Shown piece after piece: positions 7,937-14,552 of a DNA stretch of 64,000 nucleotides. The notes beneath the pieces were generated by a model, which searched no databases, was not told the DNA's origin, and was given only the letters and a program-made list of their open reading frames with translations. Position numbers and translations under genes: made by a program. Every line of letters starts with the position of its first letter. Position 1 is the first letter of the stretch. The stretch spans positions 434,001 through 498,000 of the forward strand of contig NZ_AP023213.1 in NCBI RefSeq assembly GCF_014218275.1, read 5' to 3'. The stretch comes from Citrifermentans bremense (GTDB lineage Bacteria; Desulfobacterota; Desulfuromonadia; Geobacterales; Geobacteraceae).

Positions 7937-8204
7937 TATTACCCCTCCTGCAAGAATGATGATCGTACCTAAACGACGCCAAGAAGGTGTAACTGCTGAC
8001 TATCAATAAATTGTCTTTTAAATAAATCGGTTTTCTCTTGATTATGAACTCAACGAGTGTCGCAAGTTGCTTGACCGAGCCACAAAGCAGCCTCCCGTCG
8101 ATTCCCATGCTCTCAGAAAGTTCTTTATGACTCACTCTTAGCCTAGCTACCATTGCAAGGAACGAAATATTTGTAACTATTACGATGACCAGTAAGATAT
8201 CCAT
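7857..8204 (-). CDS. Small membrane protein, C-terminus possibly frameshifted
   Basis: ATG 8204 follows AAGGCGG. Residues 1-20 form a membrane segment (MDILLVIVIVTNISFLAMVA), followed by RLRVSHKELSESMG and LVEFIIKRKPIYLKDNLLI, a layout like small bacterial membrane proteins of the UspB-like kind (hydrophobic start, LRxxHPEL-like motif, basic segment). The last 40 residues are Cys- and Ser-rich, unlike the rest, and run 80 bases into the DsrE gene in another frame. A frameshift near 7990 or loss of the original stop would explain this. Confidence 0.5.
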   Translation of the reverse strand: MDILLVIVIVTNISFLAMVARLRVSHKELSESMGIDGRLLCGSVKQLATLVEFIIKRKPIYLKDNLLIVSSYTFLASFRYDHHSCRRGNNEPSTAVGSNYRSSCLHWVSLCCTET

Positions 8205-8225
8205 TTTCCGCCTTTTCTTCTACTT

Positions 8226-8292
8226 GCTCAACGGGGGCGGCCTTGACCGGCGGCGTCAGCCGTCCGTGTATAAGGACGTGGCTGGGTTCGTT
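8226..8292 (-). repeat. attC-like site between cassette genes
   Basis: On the minus strand it ends with a perfect core site GTTGAGC, right before the next gene's leader. Its right half is nearly identical to the site at 10105-10168 (both contain GGCTGACGCCGCCGGTCAAG), which supports a shared origin. The left simple site is degenerate. Confidence 0.6.
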
Positions 8293-8320
8293 CATTCGTT
8301 TACTCTACTGCCCGCGGAGA

Positions 8321-8680
8321 TTATGGCATCTCTTGCTTTGCAGGCTTTTCAGCTAGTCGCTCATCATAAATAAAGGCAGTAGCATAAACAGTAAAGCTGG
8401 CCACAAAAGCACATGTTGCTTCAGCAATTGGATGTGCCCGCAGAACTCTCCATAAAACTACACTCAATCCAAACACTAAATAAATTATACTTTTGGGAAG
8501 GGCATCTATTTGTTTTTTACATTTATTCAAAACGGTGGCGAGCGGTACAAATATGAAGGCTGCATAGGCAAGCGCTATGATAACGCCTTGAAGTGGCATT
8601 CTATTTAATGCATTCGCCGCGACACCAATCGTTGTCAAATATGCTGCAATTTTTATCTGTTTTACTTCCTTTGTTGTCAT
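8321..8680 (-). CDS. Polytopic membrane protein (cassette gene)
   Basis: Start chosen at ATG 8680 (GAAGAAGGGA upstream); the frame is open to 8704 but that start would fall inside the attC-like site. The 119-residue product has about four hydrophobic segments, for example AYLTTIGVAANAL, GVIIALAYAAFIFVPLATVL, IIYLVFGLSVVLW and ATCAFVASFTVYATAF. No family recognised. Short membrane proteins of unknown function are common integron cassette cargo. Confidence 0.65.
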   Translation of the reverse strand: MTTKEVKQIKIAAYLTTIGVAANALNRMPLQGVIIALAYAAFIFVPLATVLNKCKKQIDALPKSIIYLVFGLSVVLWRVLRAHPIAEATCAFVASFTVYATAFIYDERLAEKPAKQEMP

Positions 8681-8693
8681 ATTCCCTTCTTCT

Positions 8694-8746
8694 GCCCAAC
8701 GCAAGGCTGACCGGCTTATTTGGGCCGGTCCAGCCGTGAGTTGGGA
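8694..8746 (-). repeat. attC-like site with a canonical bulged stem
   Basis: Minus strand: TCCCAAC at one end and GTTGGGC at the other, the RYYYAAC and GTTRRRY simple sites. Inside, GGCT-G-GACCGG pairs with CCGGTC-AGCC leaving one extrahelical G, the hallmark that sets strand choice in attC recombination. Length 53 bp. Confidence 0.75.
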
Positions 8747-8761
8747 AATACCACGATTGAC

Positions 8762-9478
8762 TTATCTGGAGACGCCTTCTGTCTGACGAAACGAAACAAT
8801 CAATCCCCAGATGATGGCTGCGGTCATTACGATCCCACCGGTTATAAAGAAGAAACGACCGATGGCGTGATCCCAAGAAAGGATTCCCAGCTTTCCCAGC
8901 ATGACCTCCCAGTCGTGGTAATCTTCCACCTCACTCCCGGTCACACCACCAAGGAGCGGGAGCTGCCCAGTACGGGCGTCATCTGCATAGGGAGCCACAT
9001 CAGCCGTGCTCTCTCCGAACCACCAGATTCCGACGGCTGCGGCGTAGCGGTCGCGACGCATGAGAAAGGAGAACGCCACTACTGCCGGCACCAGAAGCTG
9101 CATGATCGTCCCGCCGGCAACTTGGACAAAACGGCCGAAAGGTGAAAAAAGGACATGCCCTGCCTCATGAAATGGGAGATTGACAAGGTGAAGGAAAATT
9201 TCCCCAACGTAATTGGACGCGATGGTATGGGTCAGGATACGGAAGCTGTAGAACGACAGGATCACGAGGAATATCACGCGTACAACGACAACGGCCGAGG
9301 CAACCGGCTCGCAGGCAACAGTAGGCGGGCCAGGCACGGGCTCGGCATCCTCATACTCCGAAGACGGCATACCCGGCCGTGGCCGTACCTTGGCGAAAAT
9401 CACTCCGCAGTGGGGGCAGCAGTTATCGTCGGTACGTGGTGCGGCGCACTTGGGGCAAACGGGCGGGGGTGAAGACAT
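8762..9478 (-). CDS. Membrane protein with zinc ribbon and HEAGH (M50-like) motif
   Basis: 238 residues, AGGAGGG ribosome site. Residues 8-27 form a zinc ribbon (CPKCAAPRTDDNCCPHCG). After a Pro-rich linker come several membrane segments: VVVVRVIFLVILSFYSF, then LVNLPFHEAGHVLFSPFGRF, where HEAGH is the zinc-binding HExxH motif of site-2-protease-like membrane metalloenzymes, then MQLLVPAVVAFSFL and a C-terminal segment GGIVMTAAIIWGLIVSF. A second metal ligand typical of M50 (an NxxPxxxLDG-like motif) is not seen, so proteolytic activity is uncertain. Found as a cassette between two attC-like sites. Confidence 0.75.
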   Translation of the reverse strand: MSSPPPVCPKCAAPRTDDNCCPHCGVIFAKVRPRPGMPSSEYEDAEPVPGPPTVACEPVASAVVVVRVIFLVILSFYSFRILTHTIASNYVGEIFLHLVNLPFHEAGHVLFSPFGRFVQVAGGTIMQLLVPAVVAFSFLMRRDRYAAAVGIWWFGESTADVAPYADDARTGQLPLLGGVTGSEVEDYHDWEVMLGKLGILSWDHAIGRFFFITGGIVMTAAIIWGLIVSFRQTEGVSR

Positions 9479-9585
9479 CTATCTGCCCTCCTGGCTGATA
9501 ATACCGCTTCGTTGCGCCCTGAACGCCAGAAAGATAATTCCAGGTTCTGTTCTCTGGTCATTCGTCATATTTTTCTATTTTCCTT

Positions 9586-9657
9586 ACACAACGGCTTGCG
9601 CCCTTGACCCGCCGGGGCGTTTCACAGCCCCGGTCGGTGTCCAAGGGCCTGTTAGGC
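9586..9657 (-). repeat. attC-like site between cassette genes
   Basis: Minus strand: starts GCCTAAC (which contains the stop codon of the upstream cassette gene) and ends GTTGTGT. The inside pairs GCCCTTG with CAAGGGC and CCGGGGC with GCCCCGG. The central stretch closely matches the site at 10573-10646. Confidence 0.75.
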
Positions 9658-10083
9658 ATCCGTCCACATTCTCTTCTTTGCGAGACGGCTCCCAAACTCT
9701 GCAAACATGAATGCCGTAAGCACAAACGCAATGACTTGTCCTGTCATTACTACTGTGGTGAAAGCTGTTATATTCGGTTGTTGAAAGAAGGCATAAACCG
9801 GGAGGCATTCTGTCAACAGCACAAAAAAAGAGGCAATAATTTTGGGTTGTTTCGGTTCTAAAAATCCAGCCGGTAGAACTGTAATGATTGCTGTGAAAGC
9901 TGCGGTGATTAAGTTGAAAAGAGCGAATATGACTGCCAGTGCAGTTTTCGACTTGGCCGAGAAAGCGTTGATTGTCGGGAATGCTCCGTTCGACGTCAAA
10001 AATGCCTGTACTTCCGTATAGACTAAAGGTGAAGCTAGGAGGATGCAGGCGATCAGGCCCCATTTCATGATTTTTCTCGCCAT
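9652..10083 (-). CDS. Polytopic membrane protein (cassette gene)
   Basis: 143 residues from ATG 10083, with GAGGAAAA close upstream. Hydrophobic segments: GLIACILLASPLVYTEV, ALAVIFALFNLITAAFTAIITVLPAGF, IIASFFVLLTECLPVYAFF and VVMTGQVIAFVLTAFMFAEF. No recognisable motif. The stop codon TAA lies inside the attC-like site that follows, a typical cassette arrangement. Confidence 0.65.
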   Translation of the reverse strand: MARKIMKWGLIACILLASPLVYTEVQAFLTSNGAFPTINAFSAKSKTALAVIFALFNLITAAFTAIITVLPAGFLEPKQPKIIASFFVLLTECLPVYAFFQQPNITAFTTVVMTGQVIAFVLTAFMFAEFGSRLAKKRMWTDA

Positions 10084-10104
10084 GTTTTTTCCTCATCTTT
10101 TTTT

Positions 10105-10168
10105 GTCTAACGGGGCCGGCCTTGACCGGCGGCGTCAGCCGTCCGCGCCCAAGGCCGTTTTGTTGGAA
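10105..10168 (-). repeat. attC-like site between cassette genes
   Basis: Minus strand: TTCCAAC at one end, GTTAGAC at the other, the latter lying 22 bases before the next gene's ATG. GGCCTTG pairs with CAAGGCC. It shares a long central block with the site at 8226-8292. Confidence 0.7.
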
Positions 10169-10256
10169 CCTGCCTTCGTCACGCGCTGATTGGTGCCTAT
10201 CCCCCCCGCGCTCTCCGTCCCCCCGGAAGTCCCCACTTAGATTTTATATTCGAGCT

Positions 10257-10541
10257 TCAGAAAACGGCTGCAATAACTGCCATCGCGAGCGCCAACGGTA
10301 TCGACATTAGACATACTTTTGGGGGAAGGAGGTTATACATCAAGGCGGTCAACAAAAGCGCTATCAACAAAGTCCCGAGGTTCCCTATCACAAACACTGC
10401 TCCGCCGCCCGGCGCGCTCATGAAATGCTTGATGAGGAAGCTTATTAGAAGATAGTTGCTGAGAAATAAGCCTTTTCCTATTACTCGCTTTCTCTTCTTC
10501 TCATCGAGTTCTGTGCTTTTTATGATGGTTTCGATTCCCAT
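10257..10541 (-). CDS. Small membrane protein (cassette gene)
   Basis: 94 residues; AAAGGAATA precedes ATG 10541. The first 25 residues are polar and basic (ELDEKKRKRVIGKG), then come three hydrophobic segments: LFLSNYLLISFLIKHFM, AVFVIGNLGTLLIALLLTALMY and VCLMSIPLALAMAVIAAVF. No family recognised. About 90 bases of non-coding tail separate it from the next attC-like site. Confidence 0.6.
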   Translation of the reverse strand: MGIETIIKSTELDEKKRKRVIGKGLFLSNYLLISFLIKHFMSAPGGGAVFVIGNLGTLLIALLLTALMYNLLPPKVCLMSIPLALAMAVIAAVF

Positions 10542-10572
10542 TATTCCTTTAATTCGATATTTCTCTTATGCA

Positions 10573-10646
10573 GACCAACGGGCCGGGACTTGACCCGCAC
10601 CGGGGCGCTTCTCAGCCCCGGTCGGCGTCTAAGGCCCTGGTTAGGC
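10573..10646 (-). repeat. attC-like site between cassette genes
   Basis: Minus strand: GCCTAAC to GTTGGTC, 74 bp. Inner pairs GGGCC/GGCCC and CCGGGGC/GCCCCGG. The stop codon of the upstream cassette gene overlaps the first simple site. Confidence 0.75.
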
Positions 10647-10946
10647 ATCTTCCCACCAGTCTTTTTGCTGCAAATCTCTGTTGCACTTAGGGCATCTTCT
10701 GAGAAGAAGCGTGTCAGTAAAATATAGCTCAAAATCAAGCAACATTGTCCATATTGCAAGCAGCCATAGTCCGGGTCTGCACCCGCACCTGCATCTGATT
10801 ATAAACACTTGAGTTATCAAGATTGCCGGGATGATTGCCATCGTTAGATATGCTTTTTGAAGGTTTGCCGTCGTGATAAAATAGACGATGGCAACAAGGT
10901 CAACGACTATAAACACTGAAAGTATTCGATAGAGTATTAATCTCAT
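10641..10946 (-). CDS. Membrane protein with Cys pairs (first cassette gene)
   Basis: 101 residues. Hydrophobic segments ILSVFIVVDLVAIVYFI, AYLTMAIIPAILITQVFII and GLWLLAIWTMLLDF. Cysteines in RCRCGCRPG and CPKCNRD could form one zinc site across a hydrophobic loop. ATG 10946 lies 8 bases after a GTTAGGC core site, as expected when a cassette gene starts right at its recombination junction. Function unknown. Confidence 0.65.
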   Translation of the reverse strand: MRLILYRILSVFIVVDLVAIVYFITTANLQKAYLTMAIIPAILITQVFIIRCRCGCRPGLWLLAIWTMLLDFELYFTDTLLLRRCPKCNRDLQQKDWWEDA

Positions 10947-10954
10947 TTTTTTCT

Positions 10955-10982
10955 GCCTAACATTGTTATTGACCGGTTAGAA
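10955..10982 (-). repeat. Right boundary of the cassette array, attC remnant or attI-like
   Basis: GTTAGGC (minus strand) at 10955-10961 and a CTAAC about 20 bases further out form a short inverted pair. It is too short for a full attC. It may be the junction where the first cassette was inserted or a deleted attC. Confidence 0.45.
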
Positions 10983-10984
10983 AA

Positions 10985-11068
10985 GTTACCTATGTAGGGC
11001 ACCGGTTCCCTATATAGGCAACTTGTTACCTATATAGGCGACTGCAGCCGGTTCCTTATATCGGGAAC
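10985..11068. repeat. Four tandem 18-bp palindromic repeats
   Basis: Units of the form GTTNCCTATATAGGNNAC lie at 10985-11002, 11005-11022, 11025-11042 and 11051-11068, spaced 20, 20 and 26 bases. Each is itself nearly palindromic around CCTATATAGG. They sit between the cassette array and the decayed part, immediately behind the first cassette gene as read on the minus strand. They could be operators, iterons, or a promoter block driving the array. Confidence 0.7.
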
Positions 11069-11207
11069 TTTCGTATTAGAAGCAGTGACACGCCCCTCCA
11101 ATTTGATGGGCCGGGGATTTTGTTGACTGCCTTCTTTTCAGGGCCCATCCCCGCTAGACTTGAAATTCAGGGATATCTTGCCCTTGGCAGGCGCAGAATA
11201 ACATGCA

Positions 11208-11495
11208 ATGTTAATGAAAAACAATAATAAAGTACTCCTGCAGCTACCATTGGAATGCGACCCCAGAGATGCAGGGGTTGGAGATGCACAACCCGACCGG
11301 ATCAGGGAACTGGCGCCCTTTCACAGCGTCACCACAAAGGCGGTGGTGGAACGGTACCTGGAAAGGTTGTCGGAAGAAGGCGTCCGGCTGACGGCCGGAC
11401 AGACAGCCGAGGTTTTTAACGAGCTGACAGGGAGCCGGGGCGCTACCCTATCCATGGGAGCCCTGGGGACAGCTAAGACTTCTCTCCAGAAGTAA
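11208..11495 (+). CDS. Hypothetical small protein, uncertain
   Basis: A 95-residue frame starting MLMKNNNKVLLQLPLE with a plausible soluble stretch (TKAVVERYLERLSEEGVRL). There is no convincing ribosome site. It lies in the decayed half of the island and may be a remnant. Confidence 0.3.
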   Translation: MLMKNNNKVLLQLPLECDPRDAGVGDAQPDRIRELAPFHSVTTKAVVERYLERLSEEGVRLTAGQTAEVFNELTGSRGATLSMGALGTAKTSLQK

Positions 11496-11524
11496 TCGAG
11501 CGCTTCACCAGGAGGTGCTGGTCC

Positions 11525-11794
11525 ATGATGGGCGGGAGCATCTCTCCATCAACCTCGCCTAAATCGGGAAAGCGGCCCGGAAACTTTCCCTTGCCACCGG
11601 AAGACCCGCCTGCACCCTCTTCAATTTTAGAAAGCGTGAATCCGGCTTCCAAATTTGCCCTACAGAGGCAAAACGGGGAGGTGGCAATGGTAACGGTCAA
11701 GGGTGAAAAAAATCTCATCCCGAATCGAGAAGTGGAGTTCCGGGTGTATGAGACCTGGTTCCTGGGAGTCCGACAGGCGGAGCGTCTTTTTTAG
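11525..11794 (+). CDS. Hypothetical protein behind a strong ribosome site
   Basis: 89 residues; GGAGGTG lies 7 bases before ATG 11525. The first 45 residues are Pro/Ser-rich and low in complexity; the rest (EVAMVTVKGEKNLIPNREVEFRVYETWF) looks folded. At the stop, another frame continues protein-like, which suggests a frameshift near 11760. No family recognised. Confidence 0.35.
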   Translation: MMGGSISPSTSPKSGKRPGNFPLPPEDPPAPSSILESVNPASKFALQRQNGEVAMVTVKGEKNLIPNREVEFRVYETWFLGVRQAERLF

Positions 11795-13300
11795 CGTCGT
11801 GGATGAACCGAAGCAGCGAGGCTTGCAGGTGGAGCTCCATCTTATTGCGGGGGTAAGCAGGTGCAGGGGATCCAGGCGGGGGATCTGCTCAGGTAGGTGC
11901 AGGAACTTGAAGCGGCAGGAGGTCACCATCCACAAGAGTCGGGGAGGGCACCGTTGAGCATTTAATTTAGATATGCGCCGGTGCGTCCCGTGAAGGTGCC
12001 CGAAGAAGATCTCGCGCGGTCCAGGAATACGAGCTGCCCAGTTACAGCGCGCACAACGTCGTAGCAACTCGGCACCCGATTCGTGACCCGAGTCTTCATC
12101 AACTCCATCGGTGGTCTGACCCGTTCAGTGAAAATGGCCTGCGGGAAAAGTTCCATCCTCAGCAAATTTGGGCGAACGAGACCACGATGTCTAGTGCAGC
12201 ATTTACGAGAAAATAAACCTGCGACCCGTACGCGAGTTGGACCTGAAAATCGAAAATCTGCAGCGGGTCATGTTGCAGCCCGAGGCGGGTGTGCGGAAGA
12301 CGACGAGCCTGGAGCATGTGGTTCCCATGCTGCGGGTTCCGAGTCACAAGTTGCCGGCACCGGTCCGAGAGATCCCTTCACTGCAAAAGATGGTGGGTCG
12401 GCAGCTGGAGCTTTCCCTTCCCGAGGGGCTCGGGATGGACATGGAAAAGTAAGGTCGGCGCCAGCGCTGGCGGTGTGCAGGAAGGGGGCTTTTCGGGTTT
12501 GGCTCCTGTCGAGGCGGGCCTCGCTTGGCTCGGCTGATTTTCCTTTCACACCCCACGCAGCCCTGTGGGCTACACCGAGCCTTTGCTATTGATAAAGTTC
12601 TATGATTTCGCGTCGGACGGCGTATGGCACCTGTAATACCGAATAGGCTCAAGTACCCGTTTATTCATGCGTATACCGGTAATACCGCCGTATTCCGCTG
12701 TCCGACGCTTATAAATATGTCCTGCATGGCCGAAAACAAGCACCGGCTTCCCACCGGAGATCTGCAGAACACGATAGAAACGAGGCGCGCAAACTTGGCG
12801 ACGTCGGAGGTGAAACCGTGATGTCGGCCTGGCCTCCATCATCAAAATCTTCCGAAATCTCCTCACGGATCAGGAGAGAAAAATCAGCTTTACTCGAACT
12901 ATGGACCGAGGTTTCCCAACTCCAGGAGCGCCACGATCTGCTCGCCCATGGTGTCGAGGCCGGCGCAGGATCAGGAGAAAAAACGCCGTGCCGAGTTTTA
13001 GGAACAGGTGGAAAAAGTCTCGGCCTGGACTCGGCAGGCGCAGGACCAAACCGAGCAATCCTGCCGGTGGCTCAACGACTTCATTACGAGAAAACTGCCG
13101 ACTGAGTTGGTGAAGGTGTTTGAGGAAATGTCGCAAAAAGAAATTGCCGCACCTTGCGTCACCTCCACGAGAGCGTGAGCCAAACCGTTAAGGCCGGACC
13201 GAGTGCGCCGGCAAATTTCTCCAGTCTGAAACCAAAAGAATCAGGTCTACTTCCGTCGCTGCGGTGCTGCCGGTGCGACGGAATTTTCAGCGAGGTTCAG
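11795..13300. pseudogene. Decayed coding DNA of island 1
   Basis: No intact gene is supported. Protein-like stretches change frame and meet stops. One plus-strand frame from about 12191 to 12452 reads CSIYEKINLRPVRELDLKIE and ends LSLPEGLGMDMEK without a start codon. Another, about 13011-13165, reads WTRQAQDQTEQSCRWLNDF then KLPTELVKVFEEMSQKE. The family of neither is recognised. Base composition is close to the chromosome, unlike the AT-richer cassettes. Confidence 0.45.
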
Positions 13301-13474
13301 GGGGAAAAGGATACGTGGAGGATACGTGGGTGAAAAAGAGGTACGGCCGGAAAAGGCAGATTCTTGCTCCCGAATGAACTGCCGTCTCAGTTGGTGGAGG
13401 CGTAAGGGGAGGAGTTCCGAAAAGAATCTGTCTGCACCTTGAGCTTCTCCCGTAGCAGCCTGAGCCAACGGTAA
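13091..13474 (+). repeat. Two diverged copies of a ~100-bp coding fragment
   Basis: 13091-13191 and 13376-13474 align end to end (encoding KLPTELVKVFEE and ELPSQLVEA-stop-GEEFRK, and both finishing with an Arg/Ser-rich run before TAA). They are decayed paralogous gene ends. Confidence 0.5.
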
Positions 13475-13613
13475 GATGCGCTTTGGGAACAAAACAGCGG
13501 AATTTAGAGCGCTTGCAGCTTGCGCAGCCGGAACTCCGCAGAAGTGACGCGAACGGAATTATTTTTCACTAAGATTCAGGGTGAGAAAAAAGGATACGTG
13601 GGAGGATACGTGG
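13309..13613 (+). repeat. GGATACGTGG repeats at the right island end, in two pairs
   Basis: Copies at 13309-13318, 13320-13329, 13592-13601 and 13604-13613. Each pair sits in a longer shared context: a TTCAGGG-like stretch before and a TACGGCCG-like stretch after, so about 75-90 bp around 13275-13350 was duplicated as 13549-13640. This resembles two generations of an island end. Confidence 0.65.
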
Positions 13614-13647
13614 ACAAAAAGGGGTTACGGCCGAAAACCGTAACCCC
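13612..13647 (-). terminator. Terminator of tRNA-Asn (island-borne)
   Basis: A perfect 10-bp stem GGGGTTACGG / CCGTAACCCC is followed on the minus strand by five T. It replaces the original chromosomal terminator now separated at 3757-3803. Confidence 0.85.
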
Positions 13648-13656
13648 TTGATTTGA

Positions 13657-13702
13657 TTGGCTCCCCATCGCGGACTCGAACCACGGACATGGTGATTAAC
13701 AG
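13657..13702 (-). repeat. Attachment-site repeat inside intact tRNA-Asn
   Basis: Identical to 3802-3847 over 46 bases. Recombination here restores a complete tRNA gene. Confidence 0.95.
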
Positions 13703-13733
13703 TCACCCGCTCTACCGACTGAGCTAATGGGGA
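13658..13733 (-). tRNA. tRNA-Asn (anticodon GTT)
   Basis: 76 nt with encoded CCA. The acceptor pairs TCCCCAT with ATGGGGA; the D-arm GCTCAGTCGGTAGAGC, anticodon loop CTGTTAA and T-arm GTGGTTCGAGTCCGC are all standard. Its 3' part is duplicated at 3802-3847, so it is the integration target of island 1. Confidence 0.97.
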
Positions 13734-14100
13734 ATATTCGGTTGCACGAGTTGTTAACCTCGTGTTTCCCCGCGCTGGGAGCGCCTCTGGCACCCTGTCC
13801 CGCGAAGAGATTACGTGTATAACATAGCACTTTTGGTGTGTCAACAGGAATTCTGCATCGACGCATTGCTCAGCAGAAATTTTTTCCCATCCTCCCTCCG
13901 ATCCTGGCGCAAGGTTTTGATGTCGCTCTCCTTACGCGTTTTACGGCGATGCTGGTATCCATCAACTGCGGCTGGCGCTGAAGCCCTGCCGCCGTAATGA
14001 CTCAGAACACAACTCAATTTTCTTGCGCACGGTGCAAAGGGTGGTAGCCTTTCCCATGTGTTTTTTGCTGAGGTCATATCATACAGGGGGGGCGCAAAAA
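13734..14100. other. Intergenic, nothing supported
   Basis: 367 bases between tRNA-Asn and mscL. The short frames seen on both strands lack ribosome sites and family-like sequence. It must hold the tRNA promoter (minus strand) and the mscL promoter. Confidence 0.5.
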
Positions 14101-14526
14101 ATGTTTAAAGAATTCAAACAATTCGCACTCAAGGGTAACGTGCTGGACCTGGCCATAGCTGTCGTTTTGGGCGCCGCGTTCGGCAAGATCGTCAGCTCCT
14201 TCGTCTCGGACATCCTCACCCCGCCCATCGGCAAACTCCTCGGTAACATCGACTTCTCCTCTTTGTTCTTGAATCTCTCCAGCACACCGGTCCGCTCTGT
14301 CGCCGAGGCAAAGGCCCTGGGGGCGCCGGTCATAGCCTACGGCCTCTTCCTGAACGCGGTCTTTGACTTCATCATCATTGCCTTCGCACTGTTCCTGCTG
14401 GTGCGTCAGGTAAACAGGCTGCTTCCGGCTCCGACACCTCCGGCTAGTACCAAAGAATGTCCACACTGCTGCACCATGATACCTGTCAACGCGTCCCGTT
14501 GTCCGAATTGCACTTCAGCCCAGTAG
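14101..14526 (+). CDS. mscL: Large-conductance mechanosensitive channel MscL with Cys-rich tail
   Basis: Homopentameric inner-membrane channel that opens under high tension to release solutes in hypo-osmotic shock. The N-terminus [19 protein letters not shown] and TM1 [19 protein letters not shown] are the family signature; TM2 is [22 protein letters not shown]. The loop between is short (about 35 residues). Length 141 aa. Unlike E. coli MscL, the C-terminal end after the Pro-rich TPPAST stretch carries two Cys pairs, CPHCCTM and CPNC, a zinc-ribbon-like knuckle shared by some bacterial MscL proteins. Start at 14101 is set by family homology; the frame is open further upstream. Confidence 0.95.
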   Translation: MFKEFKQFALKGNVLDLAIAVVLGAAFGKIVSSFVSDILTPPIGKLLGNIDFSSLFLNLSSTPVRSVAEAKALGAPVIAYGLFLNAVFDFIIIAFALFLLVRQVNRLLPAPTPPASTKECPHCCTMIPVNASRCPNCTSAQ

Positions 14527-14552
14527 AAATCAACTACGATAGGAGGTGTGAG

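Larger units (their letters stand above)
3802..13702. mobile_element. Genomic island 1 integrated at tRNA-Asn
   Basis: About 9.9 kb lies between two 46-bp direct repeats of the tRNA-Asn 3' end. Contents in order: direct repeats GGATACGTGG, tyrosine integrase, HigB/HigA-like pair, cupin, eight leftward cassette-like genes with attC-like palindromes, a tandem palindrome array, decayed DNA, and a second set of GGATACGTGG repeats next to the tRNA. The integrase lies at the end away from the intact tRNA. No replication or conjugation gene is recognised, so transfer would depend on a helper. Confidence 0.9.

Noticed and set aside
10985-11068. The four palindromes as CRISPR repeats
   Set aside because: Spacing of 20-26 bases leaves only 2-8 bases between units, far too short for spacers.
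13841-14077. 78-codon minus-strand frame between tRNA-Asn and mscL
   Set aside because: No ribosome site and no recognisable sequence; it overlaps where the tRNA and mscL promoters must lie.
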